Below, one piece after another: positions 8,091-16,745 of a stretch of DNA of 52,190 bases. The notes below the pieces were generated by a model. It saw only the letters and a program-made list of their open reading frames with translations. It was not told where the DNA came from and did no database searches. The position numbers were made by a program, and so were the translations under genes. This DNA is from an uncultured beta proteobacterium (GTDB taxonomy: Bacteria > Pseudomonadota > Gammaproteobacteria > Burkholderiales > Burkholderiaceae_C), in assembly GCA_903876715.1 (NCBI GenBank), contig CAIRBF010000438.1, positions 1-52,190 on the forward strand. Direction: 5' to 3'. Position 1 is the stretch's first letter; each line of letters starts with the position of its first letter.

Positions 8091-9344
8091 TCAGCGCTCC
8101 CGGAAGGCTTCCTGGCTCTTGATCAGGGGCTGCAGCAGGTAGCTGAGCACCGAGCGCTGGCCGGTGCGGATGTCGGCCATCCCGCTCATTCCCGGCAGCA
8201 CCTGCAGGGGCCGGTCGCCAGCGCTCAAGGTGGAGCCGTCGGCGCGGATCATGGCCTTGAAGTACCCGCCATCCGAAGCCTGGGCGGTCTTGTCCGCCTC
8301 GCCCAGCACGTCCGGGCTGATCGACTGCACCCGGCCCTGCAGGCCGCCGTAGATGCCGTAGTCGTAGGCGCTGAGCTTGACGACGACGCTCTGCCCCGTC
8401 TGGACAAAGCCGATGTCCGCAGGCCGGATCCGGGCCTCGACGAGCACACGCGCGCCGATCGGCACGATCTCCATCACCGGGGCGCCAGGGGAGATCACGC
8501 CGCCGACCGTGCTTGCGCGGATCTGCTTGACGATCCCGCTCACGGGGCTCTTCAGCACCGTGCGGCGCAGCGCATCCTCGCGCACGACCATCTGCTCCTC
8601 GAGCTGCGAGAGCTCGGTGCGGACCTTGACGAGCTCGGCGTTCGCGTCCTGCCGGAAGCGGTTGAGGCGCTCCTGCACCTGCAGCTGCAGTTCGTTGGCC
8701 TGCCGCCGCAGGCGCATGACCTCGACCTCGCTCATCAGGCCGCGCGCCGACAGCGCCTGCGCCATGCCGAGCTCGCGCTGCAGCAGCTCAGCGTTGCGGC
8801 GCGTGAGCCCCACGGCTTCCTCCAGGGCGCGCTGGCGGGCGCGGTGGGAATCGGTTTCGCCCTGCACGACCTGCGGCGCGACGCGGGTCAGGTCCGGCGG
8901 GAACTTCAGGTCCCGGCCCGCGACCTCGGCCTCCAGGCGGGTTTGCATGCCCAGCAGGGCCAGACGCTTGGCCTGCCCTTCGGCTTGCTGCGCCTCGAAG
9001 CGGGTCGGGTCGATCAGCGCGAGTTCCTCGCCCGCGGCCACTTGCTGGCCCTCCCGGACCTTCAGCTCGCGCAGGATGCCGCCCTCGAGGCTGGCGATGA
9101 CCTGCTCGCGGCCGTCGGGAACGACGCGGGCGTTGGCACGCACGACGATGTCCACCTGAGCGAAGGCAGCCCAGGCGACAGCGGCGGTCAGCAGCGCCAG
9201 CAGCAGGTACACCGACCACATCGCTGCCGGCGCCGGCTCGACGACGTGCGCGCCGCGCACGGGCGACACGAAGCCGATGTCCTCGGGGCGCAGGGCCGCG
9301 TCCCTGCGGGTGCGCTGGCGCCGTTGGAAGATCCGTCTCAGCAT
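8091..9344 (-). CDS. HlyD-family type I secretion membrane fusion protein
   Basis: 417 residues with one transmembrane helix at about 42-62 (MWSVYLLLALLTAAVAWAAF), a lipoyl-like half motif (VVPDGREQVIASLEGGILRE), a long coiled-coil hairpin (about 110-265), then LKSPVSGIVKQIRASTVGGV and a C-terminal beta domain ending near VLPGMSGMADIRTGQRSVLS, a family signature. It bridges the inner-membrane ABC exporter and the outer-membrane channel. It lies between the genes for those two parts, the standard order for LapB/LapC/LapE-type adhesin exporters. No RTX or other giant repeat substrate gene is within the window. Confidence 0.92.
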   Translation of the reverse strand: MLRRIFQRRQRTRRDAALRPEDIGFVSPVRGAHVVEPAPAAMWSVYLLLALLTAAVAWAAFAQVDIVVRANARVVPDGREQVIASLEGGILRELKVREGQQVAAGEELALIDPTRFEAQQAEGQAKRLALLGMQTRLEAEVAGRDLKFPPDLTRVAPQVVQGETDSHRARQRALEEAVGLTRRNAELLQRELGMAQALSARGLMSEVEVMRLRRQANELQLQVQERLNRFRQDANAELVKVRTELSQLEEQMVVREDALRRTVLKSPVSGIVKQIRASTVGGVISPGAPVMEIVPIGARVLVEARIRPADIGFVQTGQSVVVKLSAYDYGIYGGLQGRVQSISPDVLGEADKTAQASDGGYFKAMIRADGSTLSAGDRPLQVLPGMSGMADIRTGQRSVLSYLLQPLIKSQEAFRER

Positions 9345-9468
9345 GGCCTGCGGCGGTCAGCACGGGAGCAGGCGGCATGCCTGCGGGCGCGATGGGCCGG
9401 GGCGACCGCCGGGTTGCGGCGCGGCGCGCGCAGGGTTCGGGGCGGGGTGATGCACCTGCATGGTCCGC

Positions 9469-11769
9469 TCACACCGCGGTCCCCCGCTGGACGGGCTGCA
9501 TCGAAGGATGCCGGTGGACGTTGGGCGCCGCGCCGGTCTCGGCGCCGGCTTCGGCGGCCGGCCGACTGCCGGACAGCGCCGCCAGCACTTGCGGGCGCGG
9601 GCCGTCCATGGCCACGCGCCCGGCGTCGATGACGATGATGCGGTCCACCAACTCCAGCACGGCGGGGCGGTGCGTCACCACGACCAGCGTGCACTGGCCC
9701 AGGGCCGTCTTGAGGTGGCGAAGGAAGGCCACCTCGGACTGGGCGTCCATCGAGCTGGTCGGCTCGTCCATCAGCAGGATGCGCGGCCGGGTCAGCAGGC
9801 AGCGCGCCAGCGCCACCATCTGGCGCTGTCCGCCCGACAGGAGGTGGCCGGTTTCGCCCACCGGCAGGTCCCAGCCCTTGGGGTGGGCGGCGATCAATCG
9901 GTCCAGGCCGGTCAGCCGCGCGATCTCACCCAGGTGCGTCGGGTCCGCGCCGTAGCGCTCCAGGAGCACGTTGTCGCGCAGGGTGCCCTTGAACAGGCGT
10001 GGGTCCTGTGACAGGAACCCGACGCGGGCTCGGTAGTCGGCCGGGTCGATCTGGCGCAGGTCGATGCCGTCGGCCTCCACCAGGCCCTCGGTCGGCCGGT
10101 ACAGGCCGGCGAGCAGCCGCAGCACGGTGGACTTTCCCGAGCCGATGCGCCCGAGGATGGCCACGCGCTCGCCCGCGGCGATGCTCAGGCTCGCGCCCTT
10201 GATCACCAGCGGCGGCTCGTCGCCGCCTTGCGCCGGGTAGGCGAAGCTGACGTCGCGCAGGGCCGCCTGGCCGCTGAGGTCGGGCCGTTCGACGTAGCGC
10301 TTGCCCGGCTCGCGCTCGACCGGTTGCGCCATCAGCCGGTCGAGATGACGCATGGCCGCGCGCGCGCCCTGGTAGCGCGTGGCCAGCGCCACCACCGACG
10401 ACAGCGGCGCGAGCGCGCGCATGGCGAACATGACCGCCGCGAACATCGTGCCGCCGGTGATCGCTCGCGCCTCGATCAGATAGACCCCCCACACGAGCAT
10501 GACGACGGTGACGAGCTGCTGCGACACCGAGGACAGGTTCATCGTCCAGGAAGAGATGCGGCGCGCGCGCAGCGTGGCCACGCTGGCTGCCACGGCGGAT
10601 TCCTCGTACTGGCGCAGGAAGCGGCCCTGGGCGCCGGCGGCCTTCAGGTCCTCGATGCCGTCCACCGCCTCCACGAGCAGGCCGTGCAGGTCGGACTGCT
10701 GCTGCATCTGCGACGTCGTCGCCCGCCGCAGCGCGCCCTGGATCACCCACGAGACGGCCAGGATCACCGGCACCGCCAGCAGCGGCACCCAGCCCAGCGG
10801 GCCGCCGATGATGAAGGCCATCGCGATGAAGATGACGATGAAGGGCAGGTCCGACAGCGCGGCCAGGGTGGCCGAGGCGAAGAACTCGCGCACGAGCTCG
10901 ACCTGTGCCAGCTGGTGCGCGTAGGCGCCTGCCGAGGCCGGGCGCTGCTCCATGCGTATCGACAGCGACTGCCGGAACAGCATCGTGCCCACCAGCAGGT
11001 CGGCCTTGCGCCCGGCCATGTCGATCAGGTGGGCGCGCAGTTGGCGCGCGAGCAGGTCGAAGGCCAGCGCCAGACCCGCGCCCAGCGCCAGCCACCACAG
11101 CGTCACGAAAGCCTGGTGCGGGATGACCTTGTCGTAGATGACCGAGGTGGCCAGGCCGGTGACGAGCATCAGCACGTTGCTGAGCAGTGCCGCCAGCAGG
11201 GCCGAGCGGTAGTAGGGGGTGAAGCGGCGCAGCGTGCCCCAGAACCAGTGCTCGGACGGGTCGGCGAGCAGCGCCTCCTCTGCCTTGGCGGCAGGCGTCT
11301 CGATCCTGGGCGTGGCCACCAGCGCCTGGCCCGTGTAGGCGCCGGCCAGATCGGCCTCGGTGGCGGTGCAGCGCTGCTCGACTTCGCCCGGCATGACGAC
11401 GTCGTAGGTCTGGCCGTCGGCGTGGCGGGCTGCCAGGACGCAGGCGTCTCCGTCCGCCAACAACAGCACGGCCGGCAGCAGCAGCGCGCTCAGGTCGCCG
11501 ATGCGGCGCTCGATCAGGCCGGCGTCGAAGCCAGCTTCGTGCAGGGCTCGAACCGCCAGTGCGCCGTCCACACGTTCGGCGGTTGGCAGGCCCGCCAGCA
11601 GCGACGACGCCGAGCGCCCGCGGCCATGGTGGCGGGTCAGCCAGGCCAGGGCGTGCGCAAGGGGTTCGTCCGCAGACGCCCGGCGTACGGGCTCGCGGCG
11701 CGGGAGGGTGGCACTGTCGACTTCAGTGTCCACAGGGTCTTCTGTGTCGGCGCGGGCTGCGTTCTGCAT
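9469..11769 (-). CDS. Type I secretion ABC transporter (permease/ATPase) with C39-like domain
   Basis: 766 residues. The N-terminal region (about 35-175) resembles a degenerate C39 peptidase-like domain: the position where a catalytic Cys would be expected carries HHGRGRSASSLLAGLP, so it should bind but not cleave the substrate, as in LapB/HlyB-type exporters. Six membrane helices follow between about 205 and 480. The ATPase has Walker A GRIGSGKST near 545, a Q-loop (FLSQDPRLF), the ABC signature LSGGQRQMVALARCL and Walker B ILLMDEPTSSMD, all intact. It would drive one-step export of a protein with an uncleaved C-terminal signal. It is the first gene of the operon running to 2052, and its promoter should lie in the 352 bases before it. 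Confidence 0.92.
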   Translation of the reverse strand: MQNAARADTEDPVDTEVDSATLPRREPVRRASADEPLAHALAWLTRHHGRGRSASSLLAGLPTAERVDGALAVRALHEAGFDAGLIERRIGDLSALLLPAVLLLADGDACVLAARHADGQTYDVVMPGEVEQRCTATEADLAGAYTGQALVATPRIETPAAKAEEALLADPSEHWFWGTLRRFTPYYRSALLAALLSNVLMLVTGLATSVIYDKVIPHQAFVTLWWLALGAGLALAFDLLARQLRAHLIDMAGRKADLLVGTMLFRQSLSIRMEQRPASAGAYAHQLAQVELVREFFASATLAALSDLPFIVIFIAMAFIIGGPLGWVPLLAVPVILAVSWVIQGALRRATTSQMQQQSDLHGLLVEAVDGIEDLKAAGAQGRFLRQYEESAVAASVATLRARRISSWTMNLSSVSQQLVTVVMLVWGVYLIEARAITGGTMFAAVMFAMRALAPLSSVVALATRYQGARAAMRHLDRLMAQPVEREPGKRYVERPDLSGQAALRDVSFAYPAQGGDEPPLVIKGASLSIAAGERVAILGRIGSGKSTVLRLLAGLYRPTEGLVEADGIDLRQIDPADYRARVGFLSQDPRLFKGTLRDNVLLERYGADPTHLGEIARLTGLDRLIAAHPKGWDLPVGETGHLLSGGQRQMVALARCLLTRPRILLMDEPTSSMDAQSEVAFLRHLKTALGQCTLVVVTHRPAVLELVDRIIVIDAGRVAMDGPRPQVLAALSGSRPAAEAGAETGAAPNVHRHPSMQPVQRGTAV

Positions 11770-12121
11770 GGTCAGGACTGCGCGCTGCTCAGCGACAGCC
11801 GGCCGATGTCAGGCCTGCGCAGGCGGTCTCGACGCCATGCACGCGGCAGGCGTTGGCGGTGGCTGCGGCCTTCGTGCCCGCTAGCGGCGGGTGGGCATCG
11901 CGGGGCAAGGCAGCTTGCCAGCCTGAGCCGGCGCGGGAAGTTCGATTTGATACGGGACAGGTGCAGTGCATGGCGAGCGCTCGGGGCCCAGCGTGCTCGC
12001 GATGCTAGGGGCGGGGCGCGTTCTCCAAGGGCCGATCAGGTCGCTGCCGGGGTGCCAGTTCGCCGTATTCGCGCTGATCCGAGAGGCGCCCCCAGGCAGC
12101 GCTGGCTGGGAATGCCACTGG
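11770..12121 (-). other. Intergenic region between fliR and the type I secretion operon
   Basis: 352 bases without a supported gene, lying after the fliR stop and before the exporter start on the same strand. It should hold the secretion-operon promoter. The best signal I can point to is a minus-strand TGGCAC followed by CCCGG and CAGC (12043-12057), which has the GG-N10-GC spacing of a sigma-54 promoter but a poor -12 element, so it is weak. A TATCAAAT stretch near 11944-11951 could be a -10 element but has no matching -35. No rho-independent terminator for fliR is visible, so some read-through from the flagellar operon is possible. Confidence 0.3.
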
Positions 12122-12883
12122 TCAGCGCAAGGTGGACAACACACGCTCCAGGGCGCTCGCGAAGGGCTGTTCCAGCGCCGGAACGATGAACCACAGCGAC
12201 AGCAGTCCCAGCCCGAGCGTGATCGGGAAGCCCACGGCGAAGATCTGGATCTGCGGCGCCACGCGTGAGATGAAGCCCAGCGCAAGGTTCACGAACATGA
12301 GCATGGCCACCAGCGGCAGGGCGATCCACAGGCCGGTGGAAAAGATCTCGGCGCCCCAGCGGTGCGGCTGGCTGCGCGTGAGGAAGGCAAAGGGCTCGGG
12401 GCCGACCGGGAAAGCCTGGAAGCTCGACACCAGCGCGGTGACGACGATCAGATGACCGTTCAGCGCGATGAAGATCCACGCCACCAGCGTGGCGAAGAAG
12501 CTCGACACGGCCGTGCCCTGGCTCGCTGTCACCGGGTCGAAGAAGCCGGCGAAGTTCAGGCCCATCTGCAGCCCGATCAGTTCCCCGGCGAACTCCACCG
12601 CGGCGAACACCACGCGCACGGCAAAGCCCATGGTCAGGCCGATCAGCACCTGCTGCGCCACGATGGACAGGGCGACCATCGAGTCCAGGGCCACCACCGG
12701 CATCTCGGGCAGCGCGGGCTGCGCAGCGAAGGCGATGAAGGCCGCCAGGCCGATGCGCACGCGCAGCGGCACGTTCTGGCGGTTGAAGATGGGCAGTGCC
12801 GAGAAGACGGCCAGCGCGCGCAGGAAGGGCCACAGCAGCGGCGCGATCCAGGCGTTGAGCTGGGCTTCGGTGAAGGTGATCAT
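12122..12883 (-). CDS. fliR: Flagellar biosynthesis protein FliR
   Basis: 253 residues, normal length, with about six hydrophobic helices. FliR is a core inner-membrane component of the flagellar type III export gate, assembled with FliP and FliQ into the pore. Recognisable parts are the N-terminal TEAQLNAWIAPLLWPFLRAL, PLRVRIGLAAFIAF, the conserved VRVVFAAVEFAGELIGLQMG segment and the late LAVGF-like FAVGFPITLGLGLLSLWFIV. The gene is last in the fliK-to-fliR run of the minus strand, 49 bases after fliQ, the order expected for fliLMNOPQR operons. Confidence 0.95.
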   Translation of the reverse strand: MITFTEAQLNAWIAPLLWPFLRALAVFSALPIFNRQNVPLRVRIGLAAFIAFAAQPALPEMPVVALDSMVALSIVAQQVLIGLTMGFAVRVVFAAVEFAGELIGLQMGLNFAGFFDPVTASQGTAVSSFFATLVAWIFIALNGHLIVVTALVSSFQAFPVGPEPFAFLTRSQPHRWGAEIFSTGLWIALPLVAMLMFVNLALGFISRVAPQIQIFAVGFPITLGLGLLSLWFIVPALEQPFASALERVLSTLR

Positions 12884-12932
12884 CGGGCGGCCTGGGCCGG
12901 CAGTCGGGCCGGGGAGGGCTGGCGCGCGCGGT

Positions 12933-13202
12933 TCAAATGACTGCGCGCGGGATCGCCATCAGGATGCTGCGCAGGTAGTCCACGAGCGTGGTCATCATCC
13001 ACGGCCCGGCCACCGCGAGTACCGCCACCGAGGCGATGACCTTGGGCACGAAGCTGAGGGTGGCCTCGTTGATCTGCGTGGCGGCCTGGAAGATGCTCAC
13101 CACCAGCCCGACGACCAGCGCCACCAGCAGCAGCGGGGCCGCCACGAGCAGCAGGTGGTACAGGCCGTTCTGGCCCATGGCGAAGACTTCCTGGGGCGTC
13201 AT
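12933..13202 (-). CDS. fliQ: Flagellar biosynthesis protein FliQ
   Basis: 89 residues with two hydrophobic helices, the standard size and plan for FliQ (LYHLLLVAAPLLLVALVVGL and the KVIASVAVLAVAGPWMMTTL segment). The QAATQINEATLSFVPK loop between them is the most conserved stretch of the family. FliQ packs around the FliP ring in the export gate. The gene sits between fliP and fliR, with 60 bases before it containing only a short untranslated spacer. Confidence 0.95.
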   Translation of the reverse strand: MTPQEVFAMGQNGLYHLLLVAAPLLLVALVVGLVVSIFQAATQINEATLSFVPKVIASVAVLAVAGPWMMTTLVDYLRSILMAIPRAVI

Positions 13203-13262
13203 GACGGTGTTCTTTCCGGGGGGTGGTTCACAGGGTTCGACGTCGCGCGGCGACGGGCGGGG

Positions 13263-14084
13263 TCAGGTGGCAAAGCTGGCGGCCAGCGACCCCAGCAGCA
13301 GGTTCCAGCCGTCGGCCAGCACGAACAGCATCAGCTTGAAGGGCAGGGCCACCAGCACCGGGCTGAGCATCATCATTCCCAGGCTCATCAGCACGCTGGC
13401 GACGATCATGTCGATGACGAGGAAGGGGATGAAGATCAGGAAGCCGATCTGGAAGGCGCTCTTGAGCTCGCTCGTGACGAAGGCGGGCACGAGCACGCGC
13501 AGGGGGACGTCCTCGCCCTTGGTCTGCGGCGGCAGCTTGGCCAGACGCGAGAACAGCTGCACGTCGCTCTGGCGTGTCTGCTTGAGCATGAACTCGCGCA
13601 GCGGCACCGCACCGCGCTCGAGCGCCTGGTCAAAGGCGATCTGGTTGCGCGAGTACGGCTCCCAGGCCTGGGTGTAGACGCGGTCGATGACCGGTGACAT
13701 CACGAAAAAGGTCAGGAACAGGCTCAGGCCGACGATCACCTGGTTGGGGGGGGCTGCCGGCGTGCCGATGGCCTGACGCAGCAGCGACAGCACGATGACG
13801 ATGCGCGTGAAGGCCGTCATCAGCAGCAGCACCGCGGGCAGGAAACCCAGCGCCGTGAAGAACAGCAGGGTTTGGATCGGCACGGAATAGCTCGCGCCGC
13901 CCGCGCCCTGGCCGATGATCAACGGCAGGTTCGCGCCGCCGCCCTGGCCCTGGGCCCAGGCGGCAGGCACGGCCAGCAGGGCGCAGGCCCAGGGCAGGGC
14001 CCGGCACAGCCGGCCGCGTGGCGCCGGCGTCGTGGCTGCGATCCGGCGGGGGCCGGGCGCGGCCTCAGCGAGGTGAGGATTCAT
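13263..14084 (-). CDS. fliP: Flagellar biosynthesis protein FliP
   Basis: About 273 residues. After a basic N-terminal region a signal-peptide-like helix ([16 protein letters not shown]) is present, as expected because FliP is made with a cleaved signal. The conserved core follows: [56 protein letters not shown], and the C-terminal [20 protein letters not shown]. FliP forms the main ring of the export pore. The start is uncertain among ATG 14084 (GTGGGA six bases upstream), ATG 14090 and GTG 14096; each overlaps the end of fliO, indicating coupling. Confidence 0.95.
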   Translation of the reverse strand: MNPHLAEAAPGPRRIAATTPAPRGRLCRALPWACALLAVPAAWAQGQGGGANLPLIIGQGAGGASYSVPIQTLLFFTALGFLPAVLLLMTAFTRIVIVLSLLRQAIGTPAAPPNQVIVGLSLFLTFFVMSPVIDRVYTQAWEPYSRNQIAFDQALERGAVPLREFMLKQTRQSDVQLFSRLAKLPPQTKGEDVPLRVLVPAFVTSELKSAFQIGFLIFIPFLVIDMIVASVLMSLGMMMLSPVLVALPFKLMLFVLADGWNLLLGSLAASFAT

Positions 14085-14427
14085 CGGCATTCCCACGGCT
14101 GCTCCGGAGGCGGCCGAGCCAGTCGGCGAAGGCGGCCGGCGGGGCGACAGCGGTGCCGCCGTCGGCCTCGCCCAGCGGGGCCATCGTGTGCAGGGTCGTG
14201 ATCGAGCCCGGCGTCACGCCCAGGACGAGCCAGCGGCGGTCCTCGCCGCGCCCGACCTCGACCGTGACGATGCGCTGCGTCCCCGACAGCGGCAGCACGC
14301 CCACGCAGCGCAGGCCCTGCCCCTGGGCCATGACGCCCACCGGGCTGCGCTTGAGCAGCCACAGCGCCAGCGGGATCGCGGCCACGACGAAGGCGAACCA
14401 CAGCAGCGGGGTCAGGATCTGGTCCAC
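14065..14427 (-). CDS. fliO: Flagellar biosynthesis protein FliO
   Basis: About 120 residues, typical for FliO, a small membrane protein that helps assemble FliP. One transmembrane helix near the N-terminus ([20 protein letters not shown]) is followed by a cytoplasmic domain with the family pattern [20 protein letters not shown] and [19 protein letters not shown] at 14427 is taken as start because it lies just after the fliN stop at 14445 and gives a short cytosolic or periplasmic N-terminus; the in-frame extension to 14841 overlaps fliN entirely and is rejected. The stop lies inside the first codons of fliP. Confidence 0.88.
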   Translation of the reverse strand: MDQILTPLLWFAFVVAAIPLALWLLKRSPVGVMAQGQGLRCVGVLPLSGTQRIVTVEVGRGEDRRWLVLGVTPGSITTLHTMAPLGEADGGTAVAPPAAFADWLGRLRSSRGNADESSPR

Positions 14428-14444
14428 GGCGAGCGTCCGGACGA

Positions 14445-14891
14445 TCAGATCTTGCTCAGGCGGCGCATGCGCTCGCTCGGCGTGACGATGTCGGTGAGGC
14501 GGATGCCGAACTTGTCGTTGACCACCACGACTTCTCCCTGCGCGATCAGGAATCCGTTGACCAGCACGTCCATGGGCTCGCCGGCCAGGGCGTCGAGCTC
14601 GACGACCGAGCCCTGGGCCAGTTGCAGGATGTGGCGGATCGGGATCCGGGTGCGGCCGAGCTCGACCGTGAGCTGCACCGGGATGTCCAGGATCATGTTG
14701 ATGTCGTTGCCCGCGGGCGCGCCGTCCCCGCCACCCACGGAAGCCGAGAAGTTGGTGAAGGAGGCCGGGGACATCGCGGGTGCCTGGGTCGCCCCGCCGG
14801 CCCCCGTGCCGGCGCGGGATTCGTCCAGGGCCGCCGCCCATTCGGCGGCCATGCGGTCATCGTCGGGGCTTGCGGAAGGGTCAGCGGCCAT
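14445..14891 (-). CDS. fliN: Flagellar motor switch protein FliN
   Basis: 148 residues. The C-terminal SpoA domain carries the usual FliN signatures: ILDIPVQLTVELGRTRIPIR, LAQGSVVELDALAGEPMDVL and VNGFLIAQGEVVVVNDKFGI. The first 65 residues are a variable, alanine- and glycine-rich linker. FliN forms the base of the switch complex with FliM and FliG and also docks the export ATPase regulator FliH. The start codon overlaps the fliM 3' end by eleven bases, so the two are coupled. Confidence 0.95.
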   Translation of the reverse strand: MAADPSASPDDDRMAAEWAAALDESRAGTGAGGATQAPAMSPASFTNFSASVGGGDGAPAGNDINMILDIPVQLTVELGRTRIPIRHILQLAQGSVVELDALAGEPMDVLVNGFLIAQGEVVVVNDKFGIRLTDIVTPSERMRRLSKI

Positions 14892-15882
14892 GGTGGTCTT
14901 CTCCGAGCCAGCTCGCGTTCGCGCCGGCCAGTGTCTTTTCGATCTTGATCGCGTAGTGACCGTTGTTCGTGCCGTAGTGGCACTCGAAGATCGGCACGCC
15001 GTTGACCTTGGCCTGGATCAGCGGCTCGATGTCGAGCTCGACGAAGTCGCCGGGCTTGAAGGCCAGCAGTTGCTCGACGGTGGCAGGCGCCGTGCCGAGC
15101 TCGGCCACCACCTCCACGCCGACGTCGCGGATCTGGTTCTTCAGCAGGTTCACCCAGCGTTTGTCCGTCTCGCCCTCTCCCGGCAGCGAGGCGTAAAGGA
15201 TGTCGCGGATGGGCTCGAAGGTGGCATAGGGGATGCAGAAGTGGATGGCCCCGGACGCGTCCCCGAGTTCGACGTTGAACGCGCTCGTCACCACCATCTC
15301 GCTCGGTGTGGCGATGTTGGCGAACTGCGGCTGCATCTCCGAGCGCTGGTACTCGAGCTCGATGGGGTAGATCCCCGCCCAGGCCTTGCGGTACTCGCTC
15401 AGCACCACCTCGAGAATGCGCGTGACCACGCGCATCTCGGTGGGCGAGAAGTCCCGTTCCTCCACCCGGGTGTGGAAGCGCCCGCCGCCGAACAGCGCGT
15501 CGATGACCGCGAACACCAGGGTGGGCTCGCAAACCACGAGCCCCGAGCCGCGCAGGGGCTTCACGCCCACGACGTTGAAGTTCCCGGGCACAACCTGCTC
15601 GCGCAGGAAGGCGCTGTACTTCTGCACCTTGGTGCCGATGATGGACACCTCGGGGCTGCGACGCACCAGGTTCAGCAGCCCCAGGCGCAGGTCCCGGGCG
15701 AAGCGCTCGCAGACCAGCTCGATCGCGGGCATGCGCCCGCGGACGATGCGCTCCTGGCTGGCGAGGTCATAGGCCCGGACCTCGCGCTGCCCGTCCTGCT
15801 CGGGCTCGGGTGCGGGTGCCTCGCTGGAGATGCCCTGGAGCAGGGCATCGACCTCGTCCTGGGACAGGATGGGCTGGATCAT
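14881..15882 (-). CDS. fliM: Flagellar motor switch protein FliM
   Basis: 333 residues, standard. The N-terminal LSQDEVDALLQGI is the CheY-P binding peptide of FliM, so the switch is built to respond to chemotaxis signals although no che genes are in the window. The middle domain has the FGG-like LFGGGRFHTRVEERDFSPTE motif that contacts FliG. The C-terminal SpoA domain pairs with FliN (LGTAPATVEQLLAFKPGDFV, then VNGVPIFECHYGTNNGHYAI). It is followed directly by fliN with an overlap. Confidence 0.96.
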   Translation of the reverse strand: MIQPILSQDEVDALLQGISSEAPAPEPEQDGQREVRAYDLASQERIVRGRMPAIELVCERFARDLRLGLLNLVRRSPEVSIIGTKVQKYSAFLREQVVPGNFNVVGVKPLRGSGLVVCEPTLVFAVIDALFGGGRFHTRVEERDFSPTEMRVVTRILEVVLSEYRKAWAGIYPIELEYQRSEMQPQFANIATPSEMVVTSAFNVELGDASGAIHFCIPYATFEPIRDILYASLPGEGETDKRWVNLLKNQIRDVGVEVVAELGTAPATVEQLLAFKPGDFVELDIEPLIQAKVNGVPIFECHYGTNNGHYAIKIEKTLAGANASWLGEDHHGR

Positions 15883-15907
15883 CGTGTGCAGCGTTCGGCG
15901 CGGCGGC

Positions 15908-16537
15908 TCACTGGATGATGAAGTTCGAGAAATGCACAGCCTTCACGGGCGTGATTTCCTCGGGCTTGAGCGCGCGCCGGCGGGGGGGCGGGCTGTCTCC
16001 ATCCTCATTGCGCTGGGCGGCAGGACGCGGGGGGGCATCGTCGGGCACCTGCAGCCCGAGCGCGCGCGACATCTCGCGCCGCAACTCGGCGGCCAGCTTG
16101 CTCTTGCCGTCGCGCTCCAGAAGTTCGGCCGATGTCTTGTAGGTGAGCGTGAGCAGGATGCTGTTGCGGATCACCGGCATGAAGTTCTTGATCACCTCGG
16201 CGGACTTCTCGTCCGTCAGCTCCAGGGAGATCGTGATCTGCGCGTAGCGGTCGGCGTCCCGGTCGGCCAGGTTGACGGTGAACAGGTCCAGGGGGACGAA
16301 GACCGGCTTCACGGACAGGTCGCGCTTGCCTGCCTTGGCCTTGGCCTGGCTGCGGACTTCCTCGCCGTTCTCGTCGAGTTCCGCTTCCTGTTCGGCGGCC
16401 TGCTTCTTCTTGACGTAGAACAGCGTTCCCCCGCCGGCGGCGGCCAACACCAGCAGCAGCGCTGCCAGGATGATCAGCAGTTTCTTGGACTTGCCCTTGG
16501 CGGGCTTGGCATCGACGGTGGGCGGGGCGGTCGCCAT
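15908..16537 (-). CDS. fliL: Flagellar basal body-associated protein FliL
   Basis: About 209 residues. A positively charged N-terminus is followed by one membrane helix (KLLIILAALLLVLAAAGGG), then an acidic linker (AEQEAELDENGEEV) and the periplasmic FliL domain (PVFVPLDLFTVNLADRDADR, ITISLELTDEKSAEVIKNFM). FliL surrounds the stator units and supports torque. ATG 16537 is chosen because CAGGAG lies five bases upstream; the extension to 16579 lacks such a site. The C-terminal 45 residues (PRPAAQRNEDGDSPPPRRRA) look like an unusual, charged insertion before the usual VHFSNFIIQ end. Confidence 0.93.
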   Translation of the reverse strand: MATAPPTVDAKPAKGKSKKLLIILAALLLVLAAAGGGTLFYVKKKQAAEQEAELDENGEEVRSQAKAKAGKRDLSVKPVFVPLDLFTVNLADRDADRYAQITISLELTDEKSAEVIKNFMPVIRNSILLTLTYKTSAELLERDGKSKLAAELRREMSRALGLQVPDDAPPRPAAQRNEDGDSPPPRRRALKPEEITPVKAVHFSNFIIQ

Positions 16538-16745
16538 GGGTACTCCTGCCGGGCGCTGGCCAGGATGGAGCGGGTGCACAGTGCAGACCCGCCGCCGATC
16601 CCAGGGCGTGTACGTGCGTGATTATTGAGAACCTTGCGCACGACCATGGAGCAGAAATGGGCGGCGTTCGCCTGCCAGTCCGCCGCCGGCGTCCGCTGGG
16701 CCATGCTGGACCGCCCCTTTTCGTGGCCGGATGCCGCCGCCGCGC

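Noticed and set aside
6888..9632. A 914-codon plus-strand open frame opposite the TolC and HlyD genes
   Set aside because: Shadow of two clearly recognised secretion genes; composition is unlike a real protein.
14427..14841. Extending fliO upstream to 14841
   Set aside because: The extension lies entirely inside fliN in another frame and gives an Arg/Gly-rich sequence unlike FliO.
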